DNA of 64,000 bases from Bacteroidaceae bacterium. Its GTDB lineage: Bacteria; Bacteroidota; Bacteroidia; Bacteroidales; Bacteroidaceae. The translations under genes and the position numbers were made by a program. The stretch is taken from positions 79,104 through 143,103 of the forward strand of contig JAIKWU010000021.1 of assembly GCA_024684455.1 (NCBI GenBank), given 5' to 3'. The notes under the pieces are model-generated. The model had not been told where the DNA came from and ran no database searches. It worked only from the letters and a program-made list of their open reading frames with translations. This document shows, one piece after another, positions 54,216 to 63,769 of the stretch (its first letter is position 1; each line of letters begins with the position of its first letter).

Positions 54216-54803
54216 TTAGCGAACTCGTCCACCGCCTACCCAACGCTGCTTCCAGTAACGGTCGTCAAGACTGCTGACCATGACACCACGCGACGAACTG
54301 GCATGAATGAAAAGGTCGCGTTTCAAATAGATTCCTGTATGGTTAATGTTGGAGGCACGTCCCCCACTCCCAAAGAAAACGAGGTCGCCAGGTTGAAGAT
54401 GTTTGCGGTTGACATGGTGGCAGTCTTTCTCATATTGCTTCTTGCTGTTTCGCTGCAACTTGATGCCATAGACATTACGATAGATGGAACAGGTCAACCC
54501 GCTGCAATCTGTTCCACTACGAGTCATTCCGCCGAAACGATAAGGTGTACCCAGCCAAGAGGCACTCTCAAGATAGAGGGCATGAGGGTCATCCTCCTCA
54601 ATGTCGAAACCCAGGAGGATGCCAGCACGAACCAGTTGCCGCATCTCATCATTCACACCTTTGGTGCCATGACGAGCACTGTGGCAAGAGGTGAGCAGAG
54701 GTCCCCCTCCAACTCCCACCCATAGTGGGAGGGTCAAAACCAACAAGCGTATGACCTTAGTTATGAATGAAGTATTCTTCAATTTCGGCAGTGAGGTTGG
54801 CAT
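54216..54803 (-). CDS. NlpC/P60 (C40) peptidoglycan hydrolase lipoprotein
   Basis: The 195-residue protein has a lipoprotein signal (VIRLLVLTLPLWVGVGGGPL, then LLTSCHS). The C40 domain shows TDCSGLTCSIYRNV (catalytic Cys), GDLVFFGSGG, NHTGIYLKRDLFIHASS with the catalytic His, and a following polar residue. Such enzymes cleave gamma-D-Glu-diamino-acid bonds in the cell wall. The start at 54803 lies 46 bases inside the ABC ATPase gene. No closer start keeps a good signal peptide, so overlap is likely real and indicates coupling. Confidence 0.88.
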   Translation of the reverse strand: MPTSLPKLKNTSFITKVIRLLVLTLPLWVGVGGGPLLTSCHSARHGTKGVNDEMRQLVRAGILLGFDIEEDDPHALYLESASWLGTPYRFGGMTRSGTDCSGLTCSIYRNVYGIKLQRNSKKQYEKDCHHVNRKHLQPGDLVFFGSGGRASNINHTGIYLKRDLFIHASSSRGVMVSSLDDRYWKQRWVGGGRVR

Positions 54804-55461
54804 AGTCCTTCGAATGGTCCTTTATGATATGGCCGTGCTCAAGGAGCGTAATGCGCGTACAAATGTCGAGGGTGTGAGTGAGGTTGTGTGACGAGACAAT
54901 AATCGTAGCACCCGTCTCGCGGTTATAGTTTTCGAGCAGGTACTTCATGGCATGCTGCGACGATGGGTCAAGGAAGTTGAACGGTTCGTCGAGAATCAGC
55001 AACTGGGGCTGATGAAGCATGGCACCAATGATGCCGACTTTCTGCTTGTTACCTGCCGAAAGGTTGCGAATGAGGGTCTTAGTGCCAACGACTTCGCCAT
55101 TCATAAAGTGGTCAAACTGCTGCAAGCGCTGCTCTATGTCACTTTTAGCAATATGATTCACTTTGCCAAGGAAATCGAAGTATTCCTCTGGCGTGAGATA
55201 GTCGATGAGAAAGCCTGTATCAACATAGGCTCCCGTTGTTGCCTTCCAGTCCTCGCTGTGAGCCGTAGCAATGCCACCAATACGGGCAACGCCATGGTCA
55301 GGGCGAATGAGGTCGAGGATGACGCGAAACATAGTGGTCTTACCAGCACCATTGTTTCCGACAAGACCGACGATTTCGCCGTCATGAACGACGTATGTAT
55401 CAATATCGAGGGCGACTTTCTCGCCAAAGGTCTTCTTTACGTTTTCAAGAGTTAGTTCCAT
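54757..55461 (-). CDS. ABC transporter ATP-binding protein
   Basis: The 234-residue ATPase has Walker A GNNGAGKTTMF near residue 36, the signature LSAGNKQKVGI near 136, Walker B LLILDEPFNFLDPSS near 156 and the H-loop SSHNLTH. It is a single soluble subunit of a two-component exporter. The permease is the DUF5687 protein encoded 15 bases upstream. The Q-loop is less clear. The cargo is unknown. Confidence 0.93.
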   Translation of the reverse strand: MELTLENVKKTFGEKVALDIDTYVVHDGEIVGLVGNNGAGKTTMFRVILDLIRPDHGVARIGGIATAHSEDWKATTGAYVDTGFLIDYLTPEEYFDFLGKVNHIAKSDIEQRLQQFDHFMNGEVVGTKTLIRNLSAGNKQKVGIIGAMLHQPQLLILDEPFNFLDPSSQHAMKYLLENYNRETGATIIVSSHNLTHTLDICTRITLLEHGHIIKDHSKDYANLTAEIEEYFIHN

Positions 55462-55476
55462 TGATGATATGTCAAA

Positions 55477-56994
55477 TTAGGTGTCACGTGAAGTACGGAA
55501 GCCGTCCATGTTGTCATAGCGGCGGAACATGAAACGGCGATAGATATTGCGAAGCCACACAGGATTGAGCAGGAAACCGGCAAGGCCGAGACCCAGCAGA
55601 ATCCATGAGGCTGTGGCTGTGTCAAGCAGCGCAATCAGTGCATACATGATAAACATAGGCACAAAGAGCGCCGCGAACGAGAAGATGATTTGTGTCTTAC
55701 TGCTGCGGCTATTGCTGCGTGTCACTTTCTGATTCAAGTGTAGGGTGCTCTTGTTATAGACCGCCAGTTGGAAAAGGAACGGAAAGACGCAGCCCATCGT
55801 AAAGAATGCACAAGCCAACGCCTCTACCCACAGCACTTTGCCGTTGAAGATTGGCAGCAAAGCAAAGAGCATCGGGAAGATGAGCATGAGGCAGTTGAAG
55901 TAGTACTTCGCCTTCAGCAGCGAAAGCACCGATTCATGGCGCGACATGAGCAGGTCGATGTAGTTGCCTTCGACACACATTACCGAAGTCAGGGTCATTG
56001 TTCCGAGACACGCAAAACAATACACGCAAATAAACGTACGCATGAAAGGTTGGCTGTCATATACATCCGTAAAGGCAAAGAGACAACAGAACAGCAACAT
56101 GTAGCAAACACCCATAATGAACTGGTTGCGCACAATCTTATTGCGCATGGTCGATTTGATTTCCAGTTTCATGTATTCGCCGATGGTACCGAAGCGGTTC
56201 AGCCACGACATCTCCATCGAACGCACATGGGTGATGTGCTCTACCTGTGCAATTTCACGATATACACTCTGATACTGCATCTTACGGTTGACGAAGAAGA
56301 GAATCACCGCCAAGACAACGGGCAGAAGATAGCAAAGCACATTGCCCGTGCAAAAACCACGCCCCAGTTGGACGGTATAGTCAAACAACCATGTGTTCGA
56401 TTCGTCGTAGAAGATGCCAAAGTAAAACAGCGCAGCATAGATGGCCGTTGGTATGAGCAAGAAGAGCAGGTTACGCTGGATGAGCGTTCGCCATATCAGA
56501 TACCAGTAACTGTTGAGCACGAACATCAGCCACCAACCGAACAAGAAGCCTATGTAGCCCATCCATCCGAAGAACTTGACTACGGCCAGCAAACCGAACG
56601 GCACAAAGAAGAATCCCCAGAAAAGGTTTGCCGTACTCAATCCGATGCGAAGCAGAAAGACGTTCAGAAGGAAGTTCTGAGGAATGGGCATGAGTTTGTA
56701 GGGCTTGGTGTCCTGTGCTGGTGTTTCCTGCATCGTAAAACGCATGAAGAAGTCAATCACGAGGAAAACCAGCATCGAACCGTCAATGCGGTCGAACGAC
56801 TCATAGTTAGTTCCATTGAATACTTGGGCAAACATCACACCGAAGAACATCAGATAGACCGCCCAGAAACCAATGAAGATGTAGCCGAACACCTTCATGA
56901 TCTTGTTCTGCTCAAACAGCGGATGCCGCTTGAGCGAAAGACTCTTGTTTTTGTTGATCAACCTGTACAGGCGCCAACTTTGTTTCAGGTTCAT
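55477..56994 (-). CDS. DUF5687 ABC permease
   Basis: The start at 56994 (MNLKQSWRLYRLINKNKSLS) overlaps the trxB stop as ATGA and gives 505 residues. About ten to twelve hydrophobic helices are seen (for example VFGYIFIGFWAVYLMFFGVM, VLCYLLPVVLAVILFF and FICVYCFACLGTMTLTSVMC). The pattern is that of DUF5687 membrane proteins of Bacteroidota that pair with an ABC ATPase, which is the next gene. It is probably an exporter or envelope remodelling transporter of unknown substrate. Confidence 0.82.
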   Translation of the reverse strand: MNLKQSWRLYRLINKNKSLSLKRHPLFEQNKIMKVFGYIFIGFWAVYLMFFGVMFAQVFNGTNYESFDRIDGSMLVFLVIDFFMRFTMQETPAQDTKPYKLMPIPQNFLLNVFLLRIGLSTANLFWGFFFVPFGLLAVVKFFGWMGYIGFLFGWWLMFVLNSYWYLIWRTLIQRNLLFLLIPTAIYAALFYFGIFYDESNTWLFDYTVQLGRGFCTGNVLCYLLPVVLAVILFFVNRKMQYQSVYREIAQVEHITHVRSMEMSWLNRFGTIGEYMKLEIKSTMRNKIVRNQFIMGVCYMLLFCCLFAFTDVYDSQPFMRTFICVYCFACLGTMTLTSVMCVEGNYIDLLMSRHESVLSLLKAKYYFNCLMLIFPMLFALLPIFNGKVLWVEALACAFFTMGCVFPFLFQLAVYNKSTLHLNQKVTRSNSRSSKTQIIFSFAALFVPMFIMYALIALLDTATASWILLGLGLAGFLLNPVWLRNIYRRFMFRRYDNMDGFRTSRDT

Positions 56995-57923
56995 AGCGTC
57001 AGCAGGTATTTCTCGGCTTCCATAGCAGCCTTGCAACCACTGCCTGCTGCCACAACTGCCTGACGATAGGTTGGGTCTGCCACGTCACCTGCGGCAAAGA
57101 TACCCGGAAGATTGGTCTTCGGAGTGCCGTCTTTCGTCATGATGAAACCAGCATCATCGGTTTCTATCCACGGCTTGAAAATATCGCTGTTGGGTTTATG
57201 CCCGATAGCCAGGAAGAAACCGTCGATAGGCAGGTCATAGCAGTGTTCGTCTGACTCACCCTTGCGATGTACCAAGTGTGCACCTTCTACTCCGTTGTCA
57301 CCATACAGCCCGAGCGTATTGGTTTCGAAAAGAACCTCAATCTTCTCGTTGTTCATCACGCGGTCCTGCATAATCTTCGTGGCGCGAAGGAAGGGTTTGC
57401 GGACAATCAGATACACCTTTGCGGCGATGCCTGCCAAATATAGTGCTTCACCACAAGCGGTATCACCGCCTCCGACAACGGCAACAGTACGTTTACGATA
57501 GAAAAAACCGTCGCATGTAGCACAGGCACTCACACCTTGACCCATGTACTTCTTCTCGTCGTCAAGTCCGAGGAACTTAGCCGAAGCACCTGTTGCAATA
57601 ATCACAGCATCGGCCGTCACTTCACTGTCATCGTCGAACCAGAAATGGTAAGGACGCTGCGACAAATCAGTACGCATACAGATGTGCTGACGCACCTCTA
57701 CATTGAATTTATCAACCTGCTGACGCATCAGCATCATGAGTTCAGGACCAGAGATATCTTCAGGATGTCCAGGAAAATTCTCCACAGCATCGGTAATGGT
57801 GAGTTGTCCACCAGGCTGAATACCTTCGTAAAGAACGGGAGAGAGATTAGCACGGCTTGCATAGATGGCTGCTGTATAGCCAGCAGGGCCAGAGCCGATG
57901 ATAAGACAGCGTATGTGTTCCAT
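56991..57923 (-). CDS. trxB: Thioredoxin-disulfide reductase
   Basis: The 310-residue flavoprotein has the FAD-binding IIGSGPAGYTAAIYASRA near residue 8, the redox-active CATCDGFFY near residue 136, the NADPH-binding VVGGGDTACGEALYL near 152, and the C-terminal GIFAAGDVADPTYRQAVVAA. It transfers electrons from NADPH to thioredoxin in the cytoplasm. Length and spacing fit the low-molecular-weight bacterial type. It overlaps the permease gene by 4 bases and lies 36 bases after the LolA-like gene. Confidence 0.96.
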   Translation of the reverse strand: MEHIRCLIIGSGPAGYTAAIYASRANLSPVLYEGIQPGGQLTITDAVENFPGHPEDISGPELMMLMRQQVDKFNVEVRQHICMRTDLSQRPYHFWFDDDSEVTADAVIIATGASAKFLGLDDEKKYMGQGVSACATCDGFFYRKRTVAVVGGGDTACGEALYLAGIAAKVYLIVRKPFLRATKIMQDRVMNNEKIEVLFETNTLGLYGDNGVEGAHLVHRKGESDEHCYDLPIDGFFLAIGHKPNSDIFKPWIETDDAGFIMTKDGTPKTNLPGIFAAGDVADPTYRQAVVAAGSGCKAAMEAEKYLLTL

Positions 57924-57959
57924 ATTGGGTTATTTAGTTAAATGATTTGTGTTCTGTGT

Positions 57960-58568
57960 TTAGCGTAAATCCACAACTTCGACATCTGGATACGACTTAG
58001 GGTTGAAGCGGAAGGTGGAGTCACCAAACTTGGCCCCTGACTTGAAGGATGTCACGTTAATGTTCACTACATTTCCGTCTGAAGCGGTCATACTCACATA
58101 GGTGGGTTGGAGCGAACTCTTGGCCAAACGGAGCACGATTTTCTTTGCACCACCCTTCTTGGTGGTAGGGGTCAAGATGATTTCATGGTACTGGTTCGTC
58201 GATTTGCCAAACGAAGCAGAGTAACCATTCTTGTACATCGAAACGAAGGCGTAAGGATTCATCGTGGCGATTTCCTGAGGTGTGGGCTCAGTTACGTTCA
58301 CCTCGTCGTTCGCCTTTACCAATGTCCACATGGTCTTGCCGTCAAACCAGACGATGTGGTCGCCAAGGTCATTCCTGAACTTTTGACCACTCATCAGTAT
58401 CGTGCCTTTGCCTTGCTGACCGTTCATGGAAAAGGTGTAGCCAACTGTCAGACTACCAGCCACCTTGAATTTGGCAGCGGCTTGGTCAAGCACCTTCATC
58501 GCAGTTTTCTGACCAAAACTTGTCAGTAAACTGCACAGCATTACGCTCAAGAGAAATATACGTTTCAT
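57960..58568 (-). CDS. LolA-like outer-membrane lipoprotein carrier
   Basis: The 202-residue protein has a signal peptide (MKRIFLLSVMLCSLLTSFGQ) and the LolA-like beta-sheet core: LTVGYTFSMNGQQGKGTILM, then GQKFRNDLGDHIVWFDGKTM and WTLVKANDEVNVTEPTPQE. LolA carries lipoproteins across the periplasm. In Bacteroidota the proteins are diverged, so the role is probable. It lies 12 bases downstream of the DUF4236-FtsK gene and upstream of trxB. Confidence 0.8.
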   Translation of the reverse strand: MKRIFLLSVMLCSLLTSFGQKTAMKVLDQAAAKFKVAGSLTVGYTFSMNGQQGKGTILMSGQKFRNDLGDHIVWFDGKTMWTLVKANDEVNVTEPTPQEIATMNPYAFVSMYKNGYSASFGKSTNQYHEIILTPTTKKGGAKKIVLRLAKSSLQPTYVSMTASDGNVVNINVTSFKSGAKFGDSTFRFNPKSYPDVEVVDLR

Positions 58569-58580
58569 CGTTCAATTCAT

Positions 58581-60614
58581 TTAGTTTACACCTAAGTTTG
58601 TAAGTAGATTCTCCAAAGAAAGTAAGTCTTGGATGAGCACCTCGCGAGGTTTCGAACCAATCTGCGGACCTACCACGCCTGTGCGTTCCAACTGATCCAT
58701 CAGTTTATCAGCACGGTTGTAGCCAATGGAGAACTGGCGTTGGATGTTCGACGTCGAACCTGCCTGCTTTGATACGACCATGCGTGCCACGTCACTAAAC
58801 ATCGGGTCGAGACTTCTGATATCAACATAGTTACAACCATCGTCTTCGTCTATAAGAGGTTCGGGGAGACAGGCCATTTCGGGGAACTTCTGCTGTTGGC
58901 TGATATACTTGCAAATCTGTTCAACTTCAATTGTGTCAATGAAAGCACACTGCACTCTGACAACATCCTTATTATATTTAAACAACATATCCCCAGGTCT
59001 TACAAGTTCTTCTGCACCATTACAATCCATAATAACTTGTGAGTCTATTCTTTCTGGCACTTTGAAAGATATACGCACCGGAATATAGGATTTAATCTCG
59101 CTCGAAATAATATCACTTGAAGGACGCTTTGTTGCTATAATTAAATGAATACCCGTTGCTCGTGACAATTGAGTAAGTCTTGTCAATGATTGCATCATTT
59201 CTTTTTCATATCCAAATGCTAGCGCATTAAAAGAATCAATCACAACAACGACGTAAGGCATATACTCAAAGCCTTCAAGTGGACTGAGCTGGCGAGCCTT
59301 AAACCTATCGTTATATTCCTTAATATTGCGTACACGAGCGGACTTAAACACCCTGTAACGATGATCCATCAACCTACACAAACCATTTAGAGTATTAATT
59401 GCATCAATAGGTTCTGTGATAATAGGCGTTATTCCTTTTAAAGCAGTAAGAAAATGGTTTTCGAGTGACTGATAAAGTCCTAATTCTATTCCTTGCGCAT
59501 CCATCAGTACTAATTTCAACTCTGAAGGATGTTTCTTATATAACAAGGAAGTAATCAAAACACTTAACGCAACTGACTTTCCTTGCCCTGAAGAACCGGC
59601 GATCAAAACATGAGGGGCATCTGTCAAGTCGAACATAAACACTTCATTAGTAGTTGTCTTTCCTATTGCACAAGGAAGTTCCATTCTCGACTCTTGAAAT
59701 GTCCTACTATTCAAAATGCTTTCAATCGAAACATTATAAGGTTTAATATTAGCGACCTCAATGCCAATTGTCCCTCTACCTGGCATTGGCGCAATAATCC
59801 GAACACTTTTTGCGGCTAAACTCAATGCTATATCATCCTCCAGATAGTGTAACTTATTCATTGATGTTACCTCCGATAATGTTACCTCGTACAAAGTAAC
59901 ACTTGGACCGATCGTAACGCGAATGGTGGATATTTCCACACCGAAACTCCTCAATACCTGAATAATGCGCTCCTTGTTTGCATTTTGTTCTGCCATGTCG
60001 ATGCTGGGACCTTCGTCCTTGCCCTGTTCCAGCAAATCGAGTGTCGGATATTTGTAGTGCGATAGTTCCAGTTTCGGGTCATAGGGAACAGAAAGATCCT
60101 CTTGGAAAGTTAAGCCTGTAACTTCTTCCGTTTCTTTCAGTTCATCGATGGTGAAGTTCGGCTCATCTTCTTCTCCATTGCCTGCTTTATCTTTCATTGC
60201 AAGCCGTCCCGATGCCTGCTGTGCCACACGGTCGAAAGCATTGGTTACGTCCACGGTTTCTTTACTATGTTCACAATTACCAACACACTGTGTTAGTTCT
60301 TCACTCTTAGGAACATCAGCATCATGCATTCTGGCTGTATTATGCTGGGGAGTAGCAGGAATCTTACAAGCATCATCTTGATAATTATCTTCTATAGAAT
60401 AATACTCTGAAACATCTCTTTGAGAAGCAGATGTGTCAATTCGATCTCGCCTATATAGTCCCGTTCCAGGAATGCCTGTGTTGACAGAAGTACCATTAGG
60501 ACCAATAGTAACATTTGCACCTTTAATTCCTAGATTGAGTCCAAATCCACTTTTACTGATATTCAAAAAAATACCAGGAAGCAGTTTGATTCTTTTTCTA
60601 AATCTCCACCCCAT
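58581..60614 (-). CDS. DUF4236-FtsK motor paralogue with degenerate Walker B
   Basis: The 677-residue protein starts with a DUF4236-like domain (residues 1-55: MGWRFRKRIKLLPGIFLNIS, then SGFGLNLGIKGANVTIGP and GIPGTGLYRR) instead of the membrane helices of FtsK. A linker leads to the FtsK motor and the gamma winged helix. Walker A is kept (GSSGQGKSVALS, near 335), but Walker B reads VVVIDSFNAL where the neighbour has VVVIDEFGDL, so the catalytic Glu is Ser. The DPKKVEF loop is DAQGIEL. The C-terminal gamma domain is almost identical to the neighbour's. It is probably unable to hydrolyse ATP normally, and may bind DNA or join FtsK hexamers. Confidence 0.85.
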   Translation of the reverse strand: MGWRFRKRIKLLPGIFLNISKSGFGLNLGIKGANVTIGPNGTSVNTGIPGTGLYRRDRIDTSASQRDVSEYYSIEDNYQDDACKIPATPQHNTARMHDADVPKSEELTQCVGNCEHSKETVDVTNAFDRVAQQASGRLAMKDKAGNGEEDEPNFTIDELKETEEVTGLTFQEDLSVPYDPKLELSHYKYPTLDLLEQGKDEGPSIDMAEQNANKERIIQVLRSFGVEISTIRVTIGPSVTLYEVTLSEVTSMNKLHYLEDDIALSLAAKSVRIIAPMPGRGTIGIEVANIKPYNVSIESILNSRTFQESRMELPCAIGKTTTNEVFMFDLTDAPHVLIAGSSGQGKSVALSVLITSLLYKKHPSELKLVLMDAQGIELGLYQSLENHFLTALKGITPIITEPIDAINTLNGLCRLMDHRYRVFKSARVRNIKEYNDRFKARQLSPLEGFEYMPYVVVVIDSFNALAFGYEKEMMQSLTRLTQLSRATGIHLIIATKRPSSDIISSEIKSYIPVRISFKVPERIDSQVIMDCNGAEELVRPGDMLFKYNKDVVRVQCAFIDTIEVEQICKYISQQQKFPEMACLPEPLIDEDDGCNYVDIRSLDPMFSDVARMVVSKQAGSTSNIQRQFSIGYNRADKLMDQLERTGVVGPQIGSKPREVLIQDLLSLENLLTNLGVN

Positions 60615-60649
60615 ATTAGTTAAGAGTATAAGGATTATATCTAATCAAA

Positions 60650-63148
60650 TTAGTTTACTCCTAAATTCTGTAATAATGTTTCGAGCGACATCAGGTCTTG
60701 GATGAGCACCTCGCGAGGTTTCGAACCAATCTGCGGACCCACTACACCCGTACGCTCCAACTGGTCCATCAGTTTACCTGCGCGGTTGTAGCCGATGGAG
60801 AACTGTCGCTGGATGTTAGACGTCGAACCTGCCTGTTTCGACACCACCATGCGCGCCACGTCGCCAAACATCGGGTCGAGTGTCTTAGTATCGACTTCGC
60901 CACCGCCTCCACCATTTTCGTCCATCGGAGGTTCGGGCAGATAGGTCATCTCTGGGAACTTCTGCTGCTCGCTGATGAACTGGCAGATGCGCTCCACTTC
61001 GGGCGTATCGACGAAGGCACACTGTACACGTACAGGGTCAGCACTCTGTAAGTAGAGCATGTCGCCTCGGCCTATAAGTTGCTGGGCTCCTGGGCGGTCG
61101 AGAATAATACGAGAGTCCATCATGGCCGCCACCTTGAACGCAATACGGGCAGGGAAGTTCGCCTTGATGGTACCCGTGATAATGCGGGTCGTCGGACGCT
61201 GAGTGGCAATAATCATGTGGATACCCACGGCACGTGCCAACTGGGCGATGCGGCAAATCGGCAACTCAATCTCCTTGCCTGCCGTCATGATGAGGTCGCC
61301 GAACTCGTCAATCACGACCACATAGTACGGCATGTATTCATAGCCTTCGAGTGGACTGAGTTGGCGAGCCTTGAACTTCTCATTATATTCCTTAATGTTA
61401 CGGACACGGGCCGACTTTAACGTCATGTAGCGGTCGTCCATCAGTTTGCACAGCGCATTCAGTGTCTTGATGACACGCTGGTTGTCGGTGATGATGGCCT
61501 CTTCCTCGTCTTCCAGTTTTGCCAAGAACTGGTTGGCAATGGGAGCATAGACACTGAACTCAACTTTCTTAGGGTCCACCATCACCATCTTCAGTTCGGC
61601 TGGATGTTTCTTGTAAAGTAGCGAAGTGATAATGGCATTCAGACCGACCGACTTACCCATACCCGTAGCACCGGCGACCAGCATGTGAGGCGCCTTTGCC
61701 AAATCGACCATGAACACCTCGTTCGTGATGGTCTTACCAATCGCACAGGGCAGTTCCATCTTCGACTCCTGGTAGGTCTTGCTGTTCAAGATGCTCTCCA
61801 TCGACACGATGCTCGGTTTGTTGTTCGGGACCTCAATACCAATGGTTCCCTTGCCAGGAATCGGTGCAATGATACGAATGCCTTTGGCAGCCAGACTCAG
61901 CGCAATGTCATCCTCCAAGTTACGGATTTTACTGATACGCGTACCCTCAGAAGGCGTGATTTCATAGAGCGTAATCGTTGGGCCGATGGTGGCACGAATG
62001 GTACTGATTTCCACACCGAAACTCCTCAATACCTGAATAATGCGCTCCTTGTTTGCATTTTGTTCTGCCATGTCGATGCTGGGACCTTCGTCCTTCCCCT
62101 GTTCCAGCAAATCGAGTGTCGGGTATTTGTAGTGTTCCAGTTCCAGCTTCGGGTCGTAGGGAGTGTTGATGTCACCACGGTCAATGTTGCCCTCACCTTC
62201 CTCTGTCTGCTTAATATCTTCAATGGTGAAGTCAGGATCGGTCTCCGACTCGGAATCCTTATCATTAGATACATCATCGTCTTCCACAGCATTCATTTGA
62301 ACGACTTTGTCGAGTTGTTCTGCTACGTCATTATGCTGCTCCTCTTCCACTTCGATGAGTTTGCCCTCAGCATCGAAGGTAAGCGTTTTGCTCTTTTCTG
62401 GGTCGGCAAACTCGCGGGTGTCGTCATTATCCTCTCCATCAGACCCTTTGGAACCATGTTTGACACGTTCCTTCAGACGTTCGCCCATTTCCCTCAGTTT
62501 CTGAATCTGTCGGAAACGGAAGAATTCGGTAATTTTATCGACCGTCTGAACGCTGAAATAAACCACCACACAGACAATACTCAAGGCGATGATGCCATAC
62601 ACACCTATCTCACCCACCATATTGTTCAGCAATGCATGAACCGTATCACCATGAGCACCGCCGAAACGCACATGCGAATCCTCTATGCCAGGAATCAGTT
62701 TGCTCAAAACACTCAGTACAACGCTCAGCCAAATCATCAGCAAACCCATCTTCACAAAATGCTTCAACAACTTAAATCGGTAGGAGCCAATCAGACGCAG
62801 CCCACACAGCGTCAGAAACACAGGGATGCAAAATGAAGCCAAACCGAAGCCGTCGTTGATGCAATGGTACGAAACCCACAAGCCTAACTTGTTGCCCACA
62901 TTGCTCGCCTTCACTTCGTTACTCCAAAAATCCGCACCCTCGAGTTGACAAAGATTATAATCCTCAGCACCTGTATAAATATATGAAATAAAGGTCGCAA
63001 TCATATAAATTGAAATGAACAGCAGTGCCATACCTGTCAGTACACGTGCCACTCTCCATTTCGAAATCTCAGGCTCCCGACCCTTCTTTCCCTTCGTCGG
63101 CACAGCCTTTCTGCTCTTCTTGGTCTTATCTGTTTTTGTTGTAGCCAT
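60650..63148 (-). CDS. ftsK: DNA translocase FtsK
   Basis: The start at 63148 (MATTKTDKTKKSRK) gives 832 residues; the frame before it holds the promoter. Four membrane helices lie in residues 30-200. An acidic linker of about 120 residues precedes the alpha domain (YKYPTLDLLEQGKDEGPSID), then the RecA-like motor with Walker A GATGMGKSVGLN, Walker B VVVIDEFGDLI and ATQRPTTRIITG, and the gamma winged helix (IQRQFSIGYNRAGKLMDQLE). It pumps DNA at the septum and activates dimer resolution. A promoter-bearing repeat precedes it and its paralogue follows 35 bases downstream. Confidence 0.96.
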   Translation of the reverse strand: MATTKTDKTKKSRKAVPTKGKKGREPEISKWRVARVLTGMALLFISIYMIATFISYIYTGAEDYNLCQLEGADFWSNEVKASNVGNKLGLWVSYHCINDGFGLASFCIPVFLTLCGLRLIGSYRFKLLKHFVKMGLLMIWLSVVLSVLSKLIPGIEDSHVRFGGAHGDTVHALLNNMVGEIGVYGIIALSIVCVVVYFSVQTVDKITEFFRFRQIQKLREMGERLKERVKHGSKGSDGEDNDDTREFADPEKSKTLTFDAEGKLIEVEEEQHNDVAEQLDKVVQMNAVEDDDVSNDKDSESETDPDFTIEDIKQTEEGEGNIDRGDINTPYDPKLELEHYKYPTLDLLEQGKDEGPSIDMAEQNANKERIIQVLRSFGVEISTIRATIGPTITLYEITPSEGTRISKIRNLEDDIALSLAAKGIRIIAPIPGKGTIGIEVPNNKPSIVSMESILNSKTYQESKMELPCAIGKTITNEVFMVDLAKAPHMLVAGATGMGKSVGLNAIITSLLYKKHPAELKMVMVDPKKVEFSVYAPIANQFLAKLEDEEEAIITDNQRVIKTLNALCKLMDDRYMTLKSARVRNIKEYNEKFKARQLSPLEGYEYMPYYVVVIDEFGDLIMTAGKEIELPICRIAQLARAVGIHMIIATQRPTTRIITGTIKANFPARIAFKVAAMMDSRIILDRPGAQQLIGRGDMLYLQSADPVRVQCAFVDTPEVERICQFISEQQKFPEMTYLPEPPMDENGGGGGEVDTKTLDPMFGDVARMVVSKQAGSTSNIQRQFSIGYNRAGKLMDQLERTGVVGPQIGSKPREVLIQDLMSLETLLQNLGVN

Positions 63149-63187
63149 ATCTTTACAAGAATAAAATGCGCATATCCGCACAAATTG

Positions 63188-63375
63188 CAAAGGTACAAAT
63201 AAGTGAGCGGAATACAAAACGAAAAGCCATTTTTTTCAATTTTATTCCCGAACGGGAGTACCTTCGATGAAGTCAAAGGTACAAATAAGTGAGTGAAATA
63301 CCAAATTTTGGAGCAGCGAGTGCAAAAAAAATGTATTTTATTTGCCGAGCCTTGACAAAATTGTCTAAAAGAAAA
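63188..63375 (-). repeat. Promoter-bearing repeat type I, tandem-promoter copy upstream of ftsK
   Basis: On the minus strand it reads CAAGGCTCGGCAAA, a T-rich run, CACTCGCTGCTCCAAAATTTGG, CTCACTTATTTG and a first TACCTTTG, then ACTTCATCGAAGGTACTCCC, an A+T link, TTTTGTATTCCG, CTCACTTATTTG and a second TACCTTTG (63195-63188). It matches the DUF4199 copy in order, on the other strand. Confidence 0.85.
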
Positions 63376-63401
63376 ATGAAAATTGAAAAAACATTCATTA
63401 A

Positions 63402-63450
63402 TAGTTTCGCAAGTTGAGTTATAATCAGGGTTCATAGGATTAAAAGGTTT
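63402..63450 (+). repeat. Dispersed intergenic repeat, copy 2
   Basis: AGTTTCGCAAGTTGAGTTAT to GGATTAAAAGG, the diverged partner of 1671-1710. The rest of 63451-63618 is non-coding and has no gene I can support; a short 63-codon frame there has no homology features. Confidence 0.55.
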
Positions 63451-63618
63451 GAAGCCCCTAGGGGCTGGCGTAAGTTAGGGATACTCATTTGGGAGGAGTT
63501 GAATCTCCCGTCGTCGCAAACCGCGCTACGATTTCGCGCGGACCTCATAATCCCCATAATCCTGTTTATATTACCGCAGATTATGCAGGACATTCATCAG
63601 GTTCCGAAGGCTTTTTGT

Positions 63619-63658
63619 ACGTCAATCTTCGTAAATCTTCACGTCAATCTCATAAAAT
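63619..63658 (-). repeat. 40-bp dispersed repeat, inverted copy of 45612-45651
   Basis: It is the exact reverse complement of 45612-45651 over 40 bases. It is followed by a related but diverged AAGATTGATGACATG segment and the word GTAGGGACGACTCGTGGGGC at 63741. Confidence 0.9.
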
Positions 63659-63769
63659 TATGATTATTCCTAAAGATTGATGACATGATTTCCGAAGATT
63701 GACGTGTGAAAACATGTTGAAATATAAATCGTGTTAATTGTAGGGACGACTCGTGGGGCGTCCCTACAA

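Noticed and set aside
55768..57063. 431-codon plus-strand frame opposite the DUF5687 permease
   Set aside because: Composition is His/Glu/Gln-rich without a fold. The minus-strand gene is coupled to trxB and the ATPase.
61685..62836. 383-codon plus-strand frame opposite ftsK
   Set aside because: FtsK motifs on the other strand account for the open frame.
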